This document shows, piece after piece, positions 50,058-59,042 of a stretch of 64,000 nt of DNA (positions within the stretch are counted from its first letter, which is position 1; each line of letters opens with the position of its first letter). The notes under the pieces are model-generated. The model was not told the DNA's origin and searched no databases. It saw only the letters and a list, made by a program, of their open reading frames with translations. The position numbers were made by a program, and so were the translations under genes. The stretch is from Chitinibacter bivalviorum. GTDB lineage: Bacteria; Pseudomonadota; Gammaproteobacteria; Burkholderiales; Chitinibacteraceae. The DNA lies in NCBI RefSeq assembly GCF_013403565.1, contig NZ_CP058627.1, positions 1,736,001 through 1,800,000 on the forward strand, read 5' to 3'.

Positions 50058-50966
50058 ATGAGTAACATTATTTTGCGCAAGCCAGAACAAGATGGATTTA
50101 TAAAAGCTCGTAATGCATGTTCACAATGGGCGAATAATCACCAAGCCGAAATAGGCGTTGTAGAAATGGCTTTCGGAGCAGGACTTATTGCTTGGGGAGT
50201 TCATAACGGGTTTATCGATATTGGACGTGATATTGTCGGAAGCAAGCTGGCGGATTTGGGCGGCTCTATTTCGGCTGGAATTGGGGCAATTGCCGGCCCT
50301 TTGATTGCCAATACCATCCTGAAGTCTGTCTTCATCGGAGGTGTGACTTGTATTCAAGGCGTCACGCTTGTTCCTGCAATCCCCATTATTGCCCTTGCCG
50401 GAGGCTCTGCGGCCATATTGGGTATGTTTGGTTACACAACATCAGGGTTGGCGTCAAAGTTTCTTGAAACTGACTTTGCCGACTTCGTTAAAGATGCCTC
50501 GATTGTTGCTGTTGGTTTGGCTCTTTTGGTTGATGGCGCTCGTCGAGTTATTGGCGACGATAGGGTACAGACGGTTGTTTCTGAGATAAAAAATGGAGTT
50601 CTCAAACTTAGCCAGAACGCAGGTGAAATTGGCGTATCTTCTATGGACGATTTCCAAAAAATCATAAAGGAGCTGAGGCAGTCCCCCTCAGGTAGTGTGA
50701 GCGCTGGAGCTGGCATGGCTGCTGGCGCAGCGGTTGGTGGTAGTTTAGCGACAGGTTCAGTTGCTGTACTTGGCTCACATGGGTTAGGTGCTCTTGCTCT
50801 TTCTCTCGGCATAGTTTCTGCTCCGGTATGGCCGATTGTCGCAGGTGGCGCTGCTGGATTAGCAGCAGGTGTGGCTGCCTGGAAGGGTATAAAACATCTT
50901 AAATCAACACGTAACGATGACTACCCCCCTTTGCTTTTAGGCGCACCGAATGAAGACGACAAATAG
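50058..50966 (+). CDS. Orphan glycine-rich membrane protein of unknown function
   Basis: I do not recognise this protein. From the ATG at 50058 (GAGAG upstream) it has 302 residues; a TTG at 50010 would add 16. An amphipathic N-terminus (RKPEQDGFIKARNACSQWANN) is followed by about six hydrophobic, glycine/alanine-zipper segments. Examples are SISAGIGAIAGPLIANTI, LVPAIPIIALAGGSAAILGM, AGMAAGAAVGGSLATGSVAV and PVWPIVAGGAAGLAAGVAAW. A charged linker (about 175-220) separates two membrane halves, and the tail is hydrophilic. Such glycine zippers occur in pore-forming or membrane-remodelling proteins, but that is only analogy. It stands alone in sparse DNA and ends at a strong hairpin. Confidence 0.6.
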   Translation: MSNIILRKPEQDGFIKARNACSQWANNHQAEIGVVEMAFGAGLIAWGVHNGFIDIGRDIVGSKLADLGGSISAGIGAIAGPLIANTILKSVFIGGVTCIQGVTLVPAIPIIALAGGSAAILGMFGYTTSGLASKFLETDFADFVKDASIVAVGLALLVDGARRVIGDDRVQTVVSEIKNGVLKLSQNAGEIGVSSMDDFQKIIKELRQSPSGSVSAGAGMAAGAAVGGSLATGSVAVLGSHGLGALALSLGIVSAPVWPIVAGGAAGLAAGVAAWKGIKHLKSTRNDDYPPLLLGAPNEDDK

Positions 50967-50984
50967 CGTATTTTGAGCCTTGCT

Positions 50985-51012
50985 GTGTGCGTAAATTCTA
51001 ATTTACGCATAC
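50985..51012 (+). terminator. Hairpin after the orphan gene
   Basis: TGCGTAAAT and ATTTACGCA form a 9-bp perfect stem on a 4-nt loop, extended by TGT/ACA. There is no clear T-tract. The stop codon lies about 20 bp upstream. Confidence 0.5.
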
Positions 51013-51123
51013 AGGGAAAATGCTATTTCGGGAGCGCAACACTTCGCGTTTCGCACTCTACGATATTCAATTTAATAACAACTTTGAGTTGATTTCGGCT
51101 TACATTACCGATTACCACCCAAT

Positions 51124-51151
51124 AAAAAAGGCAACCTAAGCTGCCTTTTTT
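51124..51151. terminator. Bidirectional terminator before the DUF4332 gene
   Basis: AAAAAAGGCA, an 8-nt loop and TGCCTTTTTT form a hairpin. It lies 22 bp past the stop of the minus-strand DUF4332 gene. Confidence 0.85.
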
Positions 51152-51173
51152 ATTCGCAATTCATGCTGCCTAA

Positions 51174-51578
51174 TTAGTATTCAACACCACGTGGCAAGTC
51201 TTTGGCTTCGGCAATCCATTTTTCAACTTGTGCCAAGCTCGGCGTCGTACCCGCGAGTTTTTTCTCTTCGTTGGTTTTAGCCAAAGCGTCGGCCAGATTG
51301 GCGGCGTTGCGGCGGGCTAGCTCGGCGACGGTGTCGACACCAGCGGCTTCGAGCAATTCGGCAAATTGACCCGCTACGCCTTTGATGCGGAATAAATCGG
51401 CATGATTAACCCATTTCAGGATCAATTTGCCCGAGATGCCTGTCGCTTCGGCCAATGCATCACGGCCTTTGGGCGTGTTGCCTTTTTCGAGCAAGGCTTC
51501 AACGGTATTCACGCCAGCGTCTTTCAGCTTGGCCGCGTACGCTTCGCCTACACCTTCAATATCAACGATTGCAGTCAT
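51174..51578 (-). CDS. DUF4332 helix-hairpin-helix protein
   Basis: The 134 residues contain two helix-hairpin-helix repeats: VDIEGVGEAYAAKLKDAGVNTVEALL (5-30) and RIKGVAGQFAELLEAAGVDTVAELARR (64-90). They are linked by a helical segment, as in the DUF4332 family. The fold resembles DNA-binding HhH domains of ligases and polymerases, but no enzyme domain is attached. Its role is unknown. It lies 17 bp before the stop of nothing; the PatZ-like gene upstream ends at 51595, so the two may be cotranscribed. Confidence 0.85.
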   Translation of the reverse strand: MTAIVDIEGVGEAYAAKLKDAGVNTVEALLEKGNTPKGRDALAEATGISGKLILKWVNHADLFRIKGVAGQFAELLEAAGVDTVAELARRNAANLADALAKTNEEKKLAGTTPSLAQVEKWIAEAKDLPRGVEY

Positions 51579-51594
51579 TTATTGCTCCTGTGGT

Positions 51595-54276
51595 TTAATT
51601 TAACGGTTTCACTACCCATTTGAGGCCATCATCTTCGGGATGCGGGCCAATGCTAAAGCCTAAATGTTTCATAAATGCCAGCATGGTTTTATTGCTGGTG
51701 AGCACTTCGCCTTCGATGATTTTCAGATTCATATCACGGGCGGCGGCAAAGAGCGCGTCCATCAATCTTACCCCAAGCCCTTTGCCTTGCCAGCGATCGT
51801 CGATGACAACGGCAAATTCGCAACTATCGCGATCAGGATTGGCGGTAAAGCGCGCCACACCGATGATCATTTCGCCCCCGCCCGTTTCCACCGTGGCCAC
51901 AATCGCCATTTCCCGCGTGTAGTCGAGCTGGGTAAAGCGCGCAAGCAAGGCTTGCGGCAAGGTTTTGAGCGTGCTCATAAAGCGGTTGTAGCGGCTTTCA
52001 TCCGACAAATTGCTCACAAAGGTCGCCACCAGCTCGGCGTCTTCGGGGCGAATCGGGCGCAAGCACATCGGCATGCCATTTTTAAGCTGCGTGACGCTGG
52101 CCAGATGCGCCGGATACGGGTGAATCGCCATATGGCTGTAGCGGCGCGCTTGCTCGGGTACGGGCGCAATAATGATTTTGGCATCAACGGCCACGACGCC
52201 ATTTTCATCGGCGACCAGTGGGTTGATGTCCATTTGCTGAATTTGCGGCAGCTCGCACACCATTTCGGATACGCGCATCAACACCATTTTGACGGCGGCC
52301 ATATCGACAGGCAGCTGGTTGCGGAATGCGCCGAGCATTTTTTTAACGCGTGTGCGGCGAATCAAGTTTTCGGCGAGGTATTCGTTCAGAGGCGGCAGTG
52401 AGACTGCTACATCGTTAAATACCTCAACTGCAATGCCACCAAAACCGAAGGTAATCACCGGGCCAAAGGCGCGATCACGCGAGACACCGACCATTAATTC
52501 CCGACCCGATTTTTTGCCGTGCATCGGTTGGATCACCAAGCCGCGCACCTGCTCCGAGCCGAGCCGATCATGCGCTCTTGCCAACATTTTGTTCGATTCA
52601 GATGCCACCTGCACCAAGCTATTCAAATTAAGCACAACGCCATCGATATCGGTTTTGTGCAAAATGCCTTCGGCGTCGATTTTCAGTGCGACGGGCAAGC
52701 CCAAGCCCATGGCCGCCGTCACCGCATCGTCGGCCGTTTTGGCACGCACGGTCAGCGTCACTGGAATATGAAAGGCGCGCAGCAAAGCTTTGGATTCGAC
52801 TTCGTCGAGCACTTCGCGCCCGCTGGCAAGCACGCCATCGATGATCATGCGGGCTGTTTCGAAATCGGGCTCTTCCATTTCGCCAATCGGGGCCGGCGTT
52901 TGCAGCAAAAGCTGCTGATTGTATTGCCACGAGGCGAGTGAATAGAACACCTCTACGGCGTTTTCCGGCGCGCTAAAGTGCGCACATTGGGCTTTGGAAA
53001 GTAATTTGCGGCTGCCTTCGACTTTCTTGCCGCCGATCCACGATAGTAAAATCGGCTTGTCGCTGGTTTTGCGCAGCGCAATCATGGCCTCCGCAGTGGC
53101 CATATCGTCGGTACCCGCTTGCGGCGTAAAGACGACCAGTACGCCATCAATATTCGGGTCGCGCAGTACAATTTCGGTAGCGGCCTTGAAGCGCTCTGGC
53201 CCTGCATCACCCAGAATATCAACCGGATTGCGGTGCTGCGCTTGCGGCGGTAAAAGTTGATCGAGTTCGGCGATGGTTTGCTCGCTCAGCATCGGCATTT
53301 GCACATGCAGCTCATGTGCGCGATCCACCGCCATCATGCCCGCGCCGATACCATTGGTGATAATCGCGAGGCGACGACCTTTGGTTTTGTACGAGCCATC
53401 GAGCACGCGCGCGGCGGTGAATAATTGATTGATCGAGCGCAGACGCAAGACACCGGCGCGTTTGAGCGCGACGTCAAAGACATCATCACTGCCGATCAAG
53501 CGCTCGGAATGCGTACGCCCGATTGATACATCATTATCAAAGCGCCCTACTTTGAGCGCCAGCACGGCTTTGGAGCGTGAAGCGGCGCGCAGGGCCGACA
53601 TAAACAAACGCGCGTCTTTCAAATCCTCGATATACAGCAAAATGGATTTGGTTTTGGGATCGGCCACCAGATAATCGAGCACATCACCGACATCAATATC
53701 GGCCGCAGTCCCCAAGGACACCACCGATGAAAAGCCCAACTCGTGCGATTCGGCCCAATCGAGAATCGCCGACGTCACCGCCGATGATTGCGACACCAGT
53801 GCCATACCGCCATTTTTGATTTTGCCTTGGTAATTACACGCCAATAATTTGCTGGGCGCGCGCGCAAAGCCAAATGCTGTTGGCCCCAATACGCGGATGC
53901 CATATTGCCGTGCACGCGCCAGAATCTTATCGAGCAAGACTTTGCCCTTGGTATCGGTGCCGACAAAATCCCACGACATAATCATGACAAAACGGATGCC
54001 CTGCTTGCCACAGCCTTCGATTAATTCAGGTAGCGTTTTGCTGGGCGTCGTCAAAATCGCCAGATCGACTTTTTCAGCTACTTTGGCAATGCTTTTGACC
54101 GTATCGAGGCCAAACACTTTTTGATTGCGTAAATTGACCGGAAAAGTTTTGCCGGTAAAGCCCGACTCAACCAAATTACGCATTACCTTTTCCCCGACCG
54201 AGCCCGGCGTTTCCGAGCCCCCGATCACGGCAATCGAGCGAGGATCAAATAGGGCAGATAAATAATGAGGTTTCAT
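51595..54276 (-). CDS. PatZ-like protein acetyltransferase: NDP-forming acyl-CoA synthetase plus GNAT
   Basis: From the ATG at 54276 the product has 893 residues. The order is a CoA-binding Rossmann domain (FDPRSIAVIGGSETPGSVG), two succinyl-CoA-synthetase-like domains (about 130-460), an ATP-grasp domain (about 480-700; GLPVALKIDAEGILHKTDIDGV, VITFGFGGIAVEVF) and a C-terminal GNAT domain (about 735-890; MAIVATVETGGGEMIIGVARF, DRWQGKGLGVRLMDALF). This matches E. coli PatZ/Pka (886 residues), a lysine acetyltransferase that regulates acetyl-CoA synthetase. Whether the synthetase half retains activity cannot be judged here. A TTG four codons upstream is the only other start. Confidence 0.9.
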   Translation of the reverse strand: MKPHYLSALFDPRSIAVIGGSETPGSVGEKVMRNLVESGFTGKTFPVNLRNQKVFGLDTVKSIAKVAEKVDLAILTTPSKTLPELIEGCGKQGIRFVMIMSWDFVGTDTKGKVLLDKILARARQYGIRVLGPTAFGFARAPSKLLACNYQGKIKNGGMALVSQSSAVTSAILDWAESHELGFSSVVSLGTAADIDVGDVLDYLVADPKTKSILLYIEDLKDARLFMSALRAASRSKAVLALKVGRFDNDVSIGRTHSERLIGSDDVFDVALKRAGVLRLRSINQLFTAARVLDGSYKTKGRRLAIITNGIGAGMMAVDRAHELHVQMPMLSEQTIAELDQLLPPQAQHRNPVDILGDAGPERFKAATEIVLRDPNIDGVLVVFTPQAGTDDMATAEAMIALRKTSDKPILLSWIGGKKVEGSRKLLSKAQCAHFSAPENAVEVFYSLASWQYNQQLLLQTPAPIGEMEEPDFETARMIIDGVLASGREVLDEVESKALLRAFHIPVTLTVRAKTADDAVTAAMGLGLPVALKIDAEGILHKTDIDGVVLNLNSLVQVASESNKMLARAHDRLGSEQVRGLVIQPMHGKKSGRELMVGVSRDRAFGPVITFGFGGIAVEVFNDVAVSLPPLNEYLAENLIRRTRVKKMLGAFRNQLPVDMAAVKMVLMRVSEMVCELPQIQQMDINPLVADENGVVAVDAKIIIAPVPEQARRYSHMAIHPYPAHLASVTQLKNGMPMCLRPIRPEDAELVATFVSNLSDESRYNRFMSTLKTLPQALLARFTQLDYTREMAIVATVETGGGEMIIGVARFTANPDRDSCEFAVVIDDRWQGKGLGVRLMDALFAAARDMNLKIIEGEVLTSNKTMLAFMKHLGFSIGPHPEDDGLKWVVKPLN

Positions 54277-54405
54277 CGGAGTTTCCAATAGTGAGGCGCG
54301 CTATTCATTGTATATCTTCGCCTTGCAATGCAATATATATTGCACTGCAAAATACATGAAACTCTGTAGTTAAAATCATCAGAAGCTATCAGTCTGGGCG
54401 ACTCG

Positions 54406-54415
54406 CCGTTATAAT
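54406..54415 (+). promoter_or_regulatory. Putative -10 element of ppa
   Basis: TATAAT at 54410-54415 lies 41 bp before the ppa ATG. No good -35 hexamer is visible at 17 bp, so only the -10 is supported. Confidence 0.35.
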
Positions 54416-54456
54416 CGCGAGGTTTTATTCAAACTACATCCTCAGGATTGAAGCTC

Positions 54457-54987
54457 ATGGACATCAGCAAAATTGCTGCAGGCAAAAACCTGCCAGAAGA
54501 TTTCAACGTAATTATTGAAATTCCGGCCAATGCACCACCGGTAAAATACGAATTCGACAAAGAATCTGGCGCGATCATCGTTGACCGTTTCGTGGGTACT
54601 TCGATGTCTTACCCAATGAACTACGGTTTTGTGCCACACACCCTGTCATTGGATGGTGATCCTGTCGATGTATTGGTTTACACCCCATTCCCATTGGCAC
54701 CAGGCATGGTCATCAAATGCCGTGCAGTTGGCGTATTGGGCATGGAAGACGAATCAGGTATGGACGCGAAAGTGATCGCTGTACCAGTACCTAAAGTTTG
54801 CGCGATGTTTGCTCACATCGAAAAACTGGAAGACATCCCAGAATTGCTGTTGGCTCAAGTGAAACACTACTTCGAGCACTACAAAGATCTGGAAAAAGGC
54901 AAATGGGTTAAAGTGACTGGCTGGGGCGATAAAGCCGCAGCTGAAGCTGAAATCATGACCAGCTACGAGCGCGCGCAAAACGCCTAA
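54457..54987 (+). CDS. ppa: Inorganic pyrophosphatase
   Basis: Ppa hydrolyses pyrophosphate and so drives biosynthesis in the cytoplasm. From the ATG at 54457 it has 176 residues, the family I length. Conserved motifs are [49 protein letters not shown] with the metal-binding Asp cluster, and [15 protein letters not shown]. The codon use (strong GGT/CGT/GTA preference) looks like that of a highly expressed gene. It is monocistronic. Confidence 0.97.
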   Translation: MDISKIAAGKNLPEDFNVIIEIPANAPPVKYEFDKESGAIIVDRFVGTSMSYPMNYGFVPHTLSLDGDPVDVLVYTPFPLAPGMVIKCRAVGVLGMEDESGMDAKVIAVPVPKVCAMFAHIEKLEDIPELLLAQVKHYFEHYKDLEKGKWVKVTGWGDKAAAEAEIMTSYERAQNA

Positions 54988-55133
54988 GCGGCGTGCCACG
55001 GGAGTCTGGGCTTGGTAGGTCTCGGCCTAGCCCTAGAACAGGCAACGATGTATCTGCCGCTGATGTTCTATACCCACTCCCCCCCGCCCTCTCCTTGAGA
55101 GGGTGCCTCGCTTGGCGAGTCTGGCTTTATTTG

Positions 55134-55158
55134 AAAACCCGCCTCGGCGGGTTTTTTT
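55134..55158 (+). terminator. Terminator between ppa and amtB
   Basis: AAAACCCGCC, a TCG loop and GGCGGGTTTTTTT form a strong hairpin with a T-tract. It is 147 bp past the ppa stop; no closer one is seen. Confidence 0.85.
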
Positions 55159-55170
55159 ACGTCCTTCCAA

Positions 55171-55219
55171 GGTATAGCCTTCAAATCTATATTGCATATA
55201 GATTACAAAGCAATACCCC
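55171..55219. repeat. Intergenic palindrome of the GGTAT/ATACC family, copy 7
   Basis: GGTATAGC and GCAATACC are the outer arms. Inside them ATCTATA and TATAGAT pair perfectly on a short loop. It lies between the ppa terminator and the amtB control region. Confidence 0.65.
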
Positions 55220-55256
55220 ACCATCACCAGATCTGCATTCCTTCAAGCAAAATCAA

Positions 55257-55275
55257 TTGCACCATCATTGTGCAA
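55257..55275 (+). promoter_or_regulatory. Putative NtrC-binding site upstream of amtB
   Basis: TTGCACCATCATTGTGCAA has perfect TTGCAC/GTGCAA arms with a 7-bp spacer, the geometry of NtrC sites such as TGCAC-N7-GTGCA. It lies about 93 bp upstream of the -24 GG. A second, weaker copy (TTGCACCACTTCTGCGCA, 55349-55366) abuts the -24 element. Confidence 0.6.
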
Positions 55276-55366
55276 ATTTTAGTTCACGCACCAGATCAAG
55301 GCGCACATCTCGCTCCCCTTCAGCATTAATTCACCGCAACGCCTGCATTTGCACCACTTCTGCGCA

Positions 55367-55383
55367 CTGGCATAAATATTGCT
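55367..55383 (+). promoter_or_regulatory. Putative sigma-54 (-24/-12) promoter of amtB
   Basis: CTGGCATAAATATTGCT contains GG and GC separated by exactly 10 bp, as required for RpoN promoters (TGGCAC-N5-TTGC). It lies 39 bp upstream of the amtB ATG, downstream of an NtrC-like site. Confidence 0.65.
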
Positions 55384-55421
55384 AGCTAAACCGCCATAAT
55401 AATCACCAATATGGAGCACAC

Positions 55422-56624
55422 ATGGACGCACTTCGCACCAGTACGGACGTACTGTTTATTTTACTTGGCGCCATTATGATTTTGGCGATGCACGCCGGCT
55501 TTGCATTTTTGGAGCTGGGCACCGTGCGCAAGAAAAATCAGGTCAATGCCTTGGTCAAAATCCTGACTGATTTTGCCGTATCGGCGATTGCCTATTTCTT
55601 TGTTGGCTACACGATTGCTTACGGCGTTCACATGCTGGTGCCCGTGAGCGAGCTCAACGCCGCCAGCGGCTATGGCATGGTGAAGTTTTTCTTCCTGCTG
55701 ACCTTCGCCGCCGCGATCCCTGCGATTGTGTCGGGCGGGATTGCCGAGCGCGCCAAGTTTCACCCGCAATCGGCGGCGACCTTTTTGTTGGTTGGTCTGG
55801 TCTATCCCTTCTTTGAAGGCATGATGTGGAATAATAATTTTGGCGTACAAGACCTGTTCAAAGCCTGGTTTGGCGCGAATTTCCACGACTTTGCTGGCTC
55901 AGTGGTCGTACATGCCGTTGGCGGCTGGATCGGTCTGGCAGCCGTGCTTCATCTTGGTGCACGTCGTGGTCGCTACACCAAAGAAGGCCGCGTTGCGGCG
56001 CATCCGCCTTCAAGCATTCCATTTCTAGCACTCGGCGCGTGGATTTTGATCGTTGGCTGGTTTGGCTTTAACGTGATGAGCGCGCAGAAAGTCGAAGGTA
56101 TTTCTGGTTTGGTGGCGATGAACTCGCTGATGGCAATGGTGGGTGGCACTTTGGCGGCCACCGTGCTCGGCAAGAATGACCCCGGCTTTATCCATAACGG
56201 CCCACTCGCAGGCCTGGTTGCGGTGTGTGCGGGTTCCGACATCATGCATCCGCTGGGCGCTTTGGTCGTGGGCGTAATTGCGGGCGGGATGTTTGTGTAT
56301 CTGTTCACCATCACGCAAAACAAATGGAAAATCGACGACGTACTCGGCGTATGGCCTTTGCACGGTATTTGCGGTGCATGGGGAGGTATTGCCGCAGGGA
56401 TCTTTGGTAGCCAAGCCTTGGGCGGTATGGGTGGGGTGAGTATCCTTGCGCAAATCGTCGGTACGCTACTGGGTATCGTGATTGCCTTTGTTGGCGGCTA
56501 TGTGGTGTATGGCGTATTGAAGAAAACTGTCGGCATTCGCTTGTCTGATGAAGAAGAATTTAATGGCGCGGATTTGAGCATCCATCAGATTTCCGCCAGC
56601 CCAGAGCGTGAAACCAACTGGTAA
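55422..56624 (+). CDS. amtB: Ammonium transporter
   Basis: The 400 residues form an Amt/Rh channel with eleven hydrophobic helices. Conserved blocks are MHAGFAFLELGTVRKKNQVNALVKILTDF, AAAIPAIVSGGIAERAKF, YPFFEGMMWN, FHDFAGSVVVHAVGGWIGLAAV and GPLAGLVAVCAGSDIMHPLGALVVG, with the pore histidines in the twin-His region. There is no cleavable signal peptide. The usual glnK partner is absent on both sides (433 bp of non-coding DNA upstream, a terminator downstream). Sigma-54/NtrC signals suggest induction under nitrogen limitation. Confidence 0.95.
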   Translation: MDALRTSTDVLFILLGAIMILAMHAGFAFLELGTVRKKNQVNALVKILTDFAVSAIAYFFVGYTIAYGVHMLVPVSELNAASGYGMVKFFFLLTFAAAIPAIVSGGIAERAKFHPQSAATFLLVGLVYPFFEGMMWNNNFGVQDLFKAWFGANFHDFAGSVVVHAVGGWIGLAAVLHLGARRGRYTKEGRVAAHPPSSIPFLALGAWILIVGWFGFNVMSAQKVEGISGLVAMNSLMAMVGGTLAATVLGKNDPGFIHNGPLAGLVAVCAGSDIMHPLGALVVGVIAGGMFVYLFTITQNKWKIDDVLGVWPLHGICGAWGGIAAGIFGSQALGGMGGVSILAQIVGTLLGIVIAFVGGYVVYGVLKKTVGIRLSDEEEFNGADLSIHQISASPERETNW

Positions 56625-56646
56625 TTTCGCCTTGGCGCATCGGTAA

Positions 56647-56674
56647 AAATAAAGGGGCTTACGCCCCTTTATTT
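56647..56674 (+). terminator. amtB terminator
   Basis: AAATAAAGGGGC, a TTAC loop and GCCCCTTTATTT form a hairpin, 22 bp after the stop. Confidence 0.85.
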
Positions 56675-56699
56675 ATTTCTGCAACTTTTACACCGTCAA

Positions 56700-56927
56700 T
56701 TACATCCGTGGATTTGGCGTTAAGCGTCCTACCGTCATCCATTTGGTGGCGAGCAATTGCTGCGCGCCCTGCTGAATATCGGCGATAGTCAGGTTTTTTA
56801 CCGCCTTGCGCAGCGCGGATAAATCACTGAGCGAGAGCCCAGCTTGGTTCATCACAAAAGCGCGTTCCAGCAAGGTATCAGGCTCACTTAACTCACTTGT
56901 GAGCTCACAAACATCTAACCAAACCAT
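56700..56927 (-). pseudogene. C-terminal fragment of an M16 (insulinase-family) peptidase
   Basis: The 75-residue frame reads LVMNQAGLSLSDL-like helices and ends LTIADIQQGAQQLLATKWMTVGRLTPNPRM, which resembles the very end of M16 zinc peptidases. The HxxEH-bearing N-terminal domain is absent. The chitinase terminator lies immediately upstream, so this is a decayed remnant rather than a working gene. The identification rests on a short stretch and is moderate. Confidence 0.5.
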
Positions 56928-56954
56928 GCTGGCGAGCGAGCGACATCAATCGCG

Positions 56955-56994
56955 AAAAAAAACCGCCCCAGTAGCCAAGCTAGTGGGGCGGTTT
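56955..56994 (-). terminator. Chitinase gene terminator
   Basis: AAAAAACCGCCCCA, a loop and TGGGGCGGTTT form a strong hairpin. On the minus strand it ends in a long T-run, about 50 bp past the chitinase stop. Confidence 0.88.
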
Positions 56995-57045
56995 GGATCA
57001 GGTCAAGCCACACTCAAGTGCGGCTTAGCTTGAAAACACTGCTGA

Positions 57046-58812
57046 TTATTTCTTGATCATGCCGTTGTAAATCGTTGTTACCAACTCAGCATCTGGCGTG
57101 TCTTGAGAAATTTCCCAAGCCATAATGCCGCCGAGTTTTTTCTTCTTGGCGTACTCGATTTTCTCTTTGAGCAACTCAACGTCGTCATACACCCAAACGT
57201 CTTTGCCATTCACTTTCCACATCGCGCGAGTTTTATCGTCGCGATACACTTTGCCTGGCAAGGTTTTCAGGTAAGAGTATGGTGCAACGCCCGCTTCGAG
57301 CGGACCTTTTGCTTTAGCAATCGCAGGCTGGTACAAGCCATTGTTTTCCATACTGTTGACAGTCCAACCATAACCGTAGAATGGCACGCCCAGCACCAGC
57401 TTATTCGACGGTACGCCGCGACCGAGGTATTCATCGACGGTGCTATCGACTGAAACACGATCTTTGGCACTACCCACCAAGGTCGAATGCGGCGCAGTCG
57501 TGCCTGACCATGGACCTGAGAAATCATAGGTCATCAAGTTGATCCAATTGAGCGATGGAATGATTTTTTCCAGCTCAATTTTTTCAGTTTTGTTCGCCGA
57601 GGCTGGGGTTGCCACGGTCAACAAATAGCCCGGCTTGATCGCGTCGATTTGCTTGCGGAATTCTGCCAGCAAGGCGGTGTAGTTTTTCGTGTCGTCTTCA
57701 CGCACGATATTGCCATCATTACCCGGTGAGCCTGGGTATTCCCAATCGATGTCAAAGCCGTCAAAGACGCCTGCCGCCATACCCGCAACAACTTTGCCGT
57801 TTTTATCCGGTACATTGCCTTTGATATAAGCATCAACGCATGATTTAACAAATGATTCGCGGTTCGCTGGCAAGGCCGCATCAGAGAAATGTTTCGACCA
57901 ATTCCAGCCGCCCAAGCTGATCACAACTTTGAGATTGGGGTATTTTTTCTTCAGTTGCTTGAGCTGATTCCAGTGTCCATAAAGGCCGTTATCGCCTTTA
58001 TCTTCTTTACCATCCAAAGTGTATTCTTTGGGTACTGGATTCCAGTAATCATCGCTAGCCGCACCAACGCCTTCTTTATCAACGCCCACCACGCAGCGAT
58101 TGTCTTTCACATTACCAAACGCGTATTCAACCACGGTGATTTTGCCCGCAGCGCCGCTGGTATCAAGGTTTTTAACGTAGTAACCCTGACCTTTACCCCA
58201 AGCGGTAAAGTACATCACCGATTGCGGTGAAGTTGGGCCTGCGACGCCAGCCGTAATCGGCGTCACTGCAGCCGCCGCAGCGGCTGCTGGCGCGGCTGTT
58301 TCCAGGCTCACGAGTTTCACATTATCGATAAAGGCGTCTTTACCTTCACCCTTGGCCGAATCCCATTGCTCCCATTTCAAATGGAAATCAAATTTACCTT
58401 TGAATTCAAATTCGTAGTGTTCCCATTTTTTGGTGTCATCCAAACGGTTTGGGAAGCCATTGGCAGTACTGGCCAGCCATTGCTCTTTGCGACCGGGTTG
58501 ACCTTCATCCAAGCCTAAAGTACCACCGCAATTGCGGCACATACCAAGGTAGTCAAATGAGATTTTGTATTTGCCCGCTGGGAATTTCTGGCGGCTGAAA
58601 ATATCGCCAATATTGACGGGCTTATTAAAGCGCGCCACTTTATTGGCAGGATTGAGCGGATCCACTTCAATCGAGGTGTACATTGGCGAGTTATCTTGCC
58701 CACCAAGGCCGACCCATTTTTTGAGATCGGTATTGAAATCTTCTTCAAACACTACGGTTTCTGCGTGCGCAAATGCAGAAGCAAGTAGCAAAGGTATTAA
58801 TAGTTTTTTCAT
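57046..58812 (-). CDS. Secreted GH18 chitinase with N-terminal carbohydrate-binding-like domain
   Basis: I start at the ATG at 58812, because KKLLIPLLLASAFAHA is a perfect signal peptide; the longer frame to 59007 is spurious. The 588 residues comprise a beta-sandwich module (about 20-205; FEEDFNTDLKKWVGLGGQ to KDAFIDNVKLVS), an Ala-rich linker (about 208-225) and a GH18 barrel. The barrel has the SxGG motif VVISLGGWNWSKHFS and the catalytic FDGFDIDWEYPG with Glu358 as proton donor. LMTYDFSGPW and the C-terminal GGIMAWEISQDTPDAELV complete the fold. It hydrolyses chitin outside the cell and is the clearest niche marker in the window. Confidence 0.95.
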   Translation of the reverse strand: MKKLLIPLLLASAFAHAETVVFEEDFNTDLKKWVGLGGQDNSPMYTSIEVDPLNPANKVARFNKPVNIGDIFSRQKFPAGKYKISFDYLGMCRNCGGTLGLDEGQPGRKEQWLASTANGFPNRLDDTKKWEHYEFEFKGKFDFHLKWEQWDSAKGEGKDAFIDNVKLVSLETAAPAAAAAAAVTPITAGVAGPTSPQSVMYFTAWGKGQGYYVKNLDTSGAAGKITVVEYAFGNVKDNRCVVGVDKEGVGAASDDYWNPVPKEYTLDGKEDKGDNGLYGHWNQLKQLKKKYPNLKVVISLGGWNWSKHFSDAALPANRESFVKSCVDAYIKGNVPDKNGKVVAGMAAGVFDGFDIDWEYPGSPGNDGNIVREDDTKNYTALLAEFRKQIDAIKPGYLLTVATPASANKTEKIELEKIIPSLNWINLMTYDFSGPWSGTTAPHSTLVGSAKDRVSVDSTVDEYLGRGVPSNKLVLGVPFYGYGWTVNSMENNGLYQPAIAKAKGPLEAGVAPYSYLKTLPGKVYRDDKTRAMWKVNGKDVWVYDDVELLKEKIEYAKKKKLGGIMAWEISQDTPDAELVTTIYNGMIKK

Positions 58813-58950
58813 TGTCGACTCCATCTTTGTTAAATACCAGCTAGTGGCAAATCGTATAGGAATAGACTGAAAAAAGACGAATTTAATTGGTACAGTGTCC
58901 GATTTGTAGCAGTCAGAAAAGAGCACCCAAACGAGAAAACACCATAACAA

Positions 58951-58971
58951 ACGCCAGTCATCGACTGGCGT
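58951..58971 (-). terminator. Terminator of the DUF2325 gene
   Basis: ACGCCAGTC and GACTGGCGT form a 9-bp perfect stem on a 3-nt loop. On the minus strand TTTGTT follows. It lies 72 bp past the DUF2325 stop. Confidence 0.65.
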
Positions 58972-59042
58972 ATTAGTCTTTACTCCAAAGTGTTCAAGCC
59001 TTTGCATTCACGAACAAAAATCACACAAGGCCAGAGTCAACG

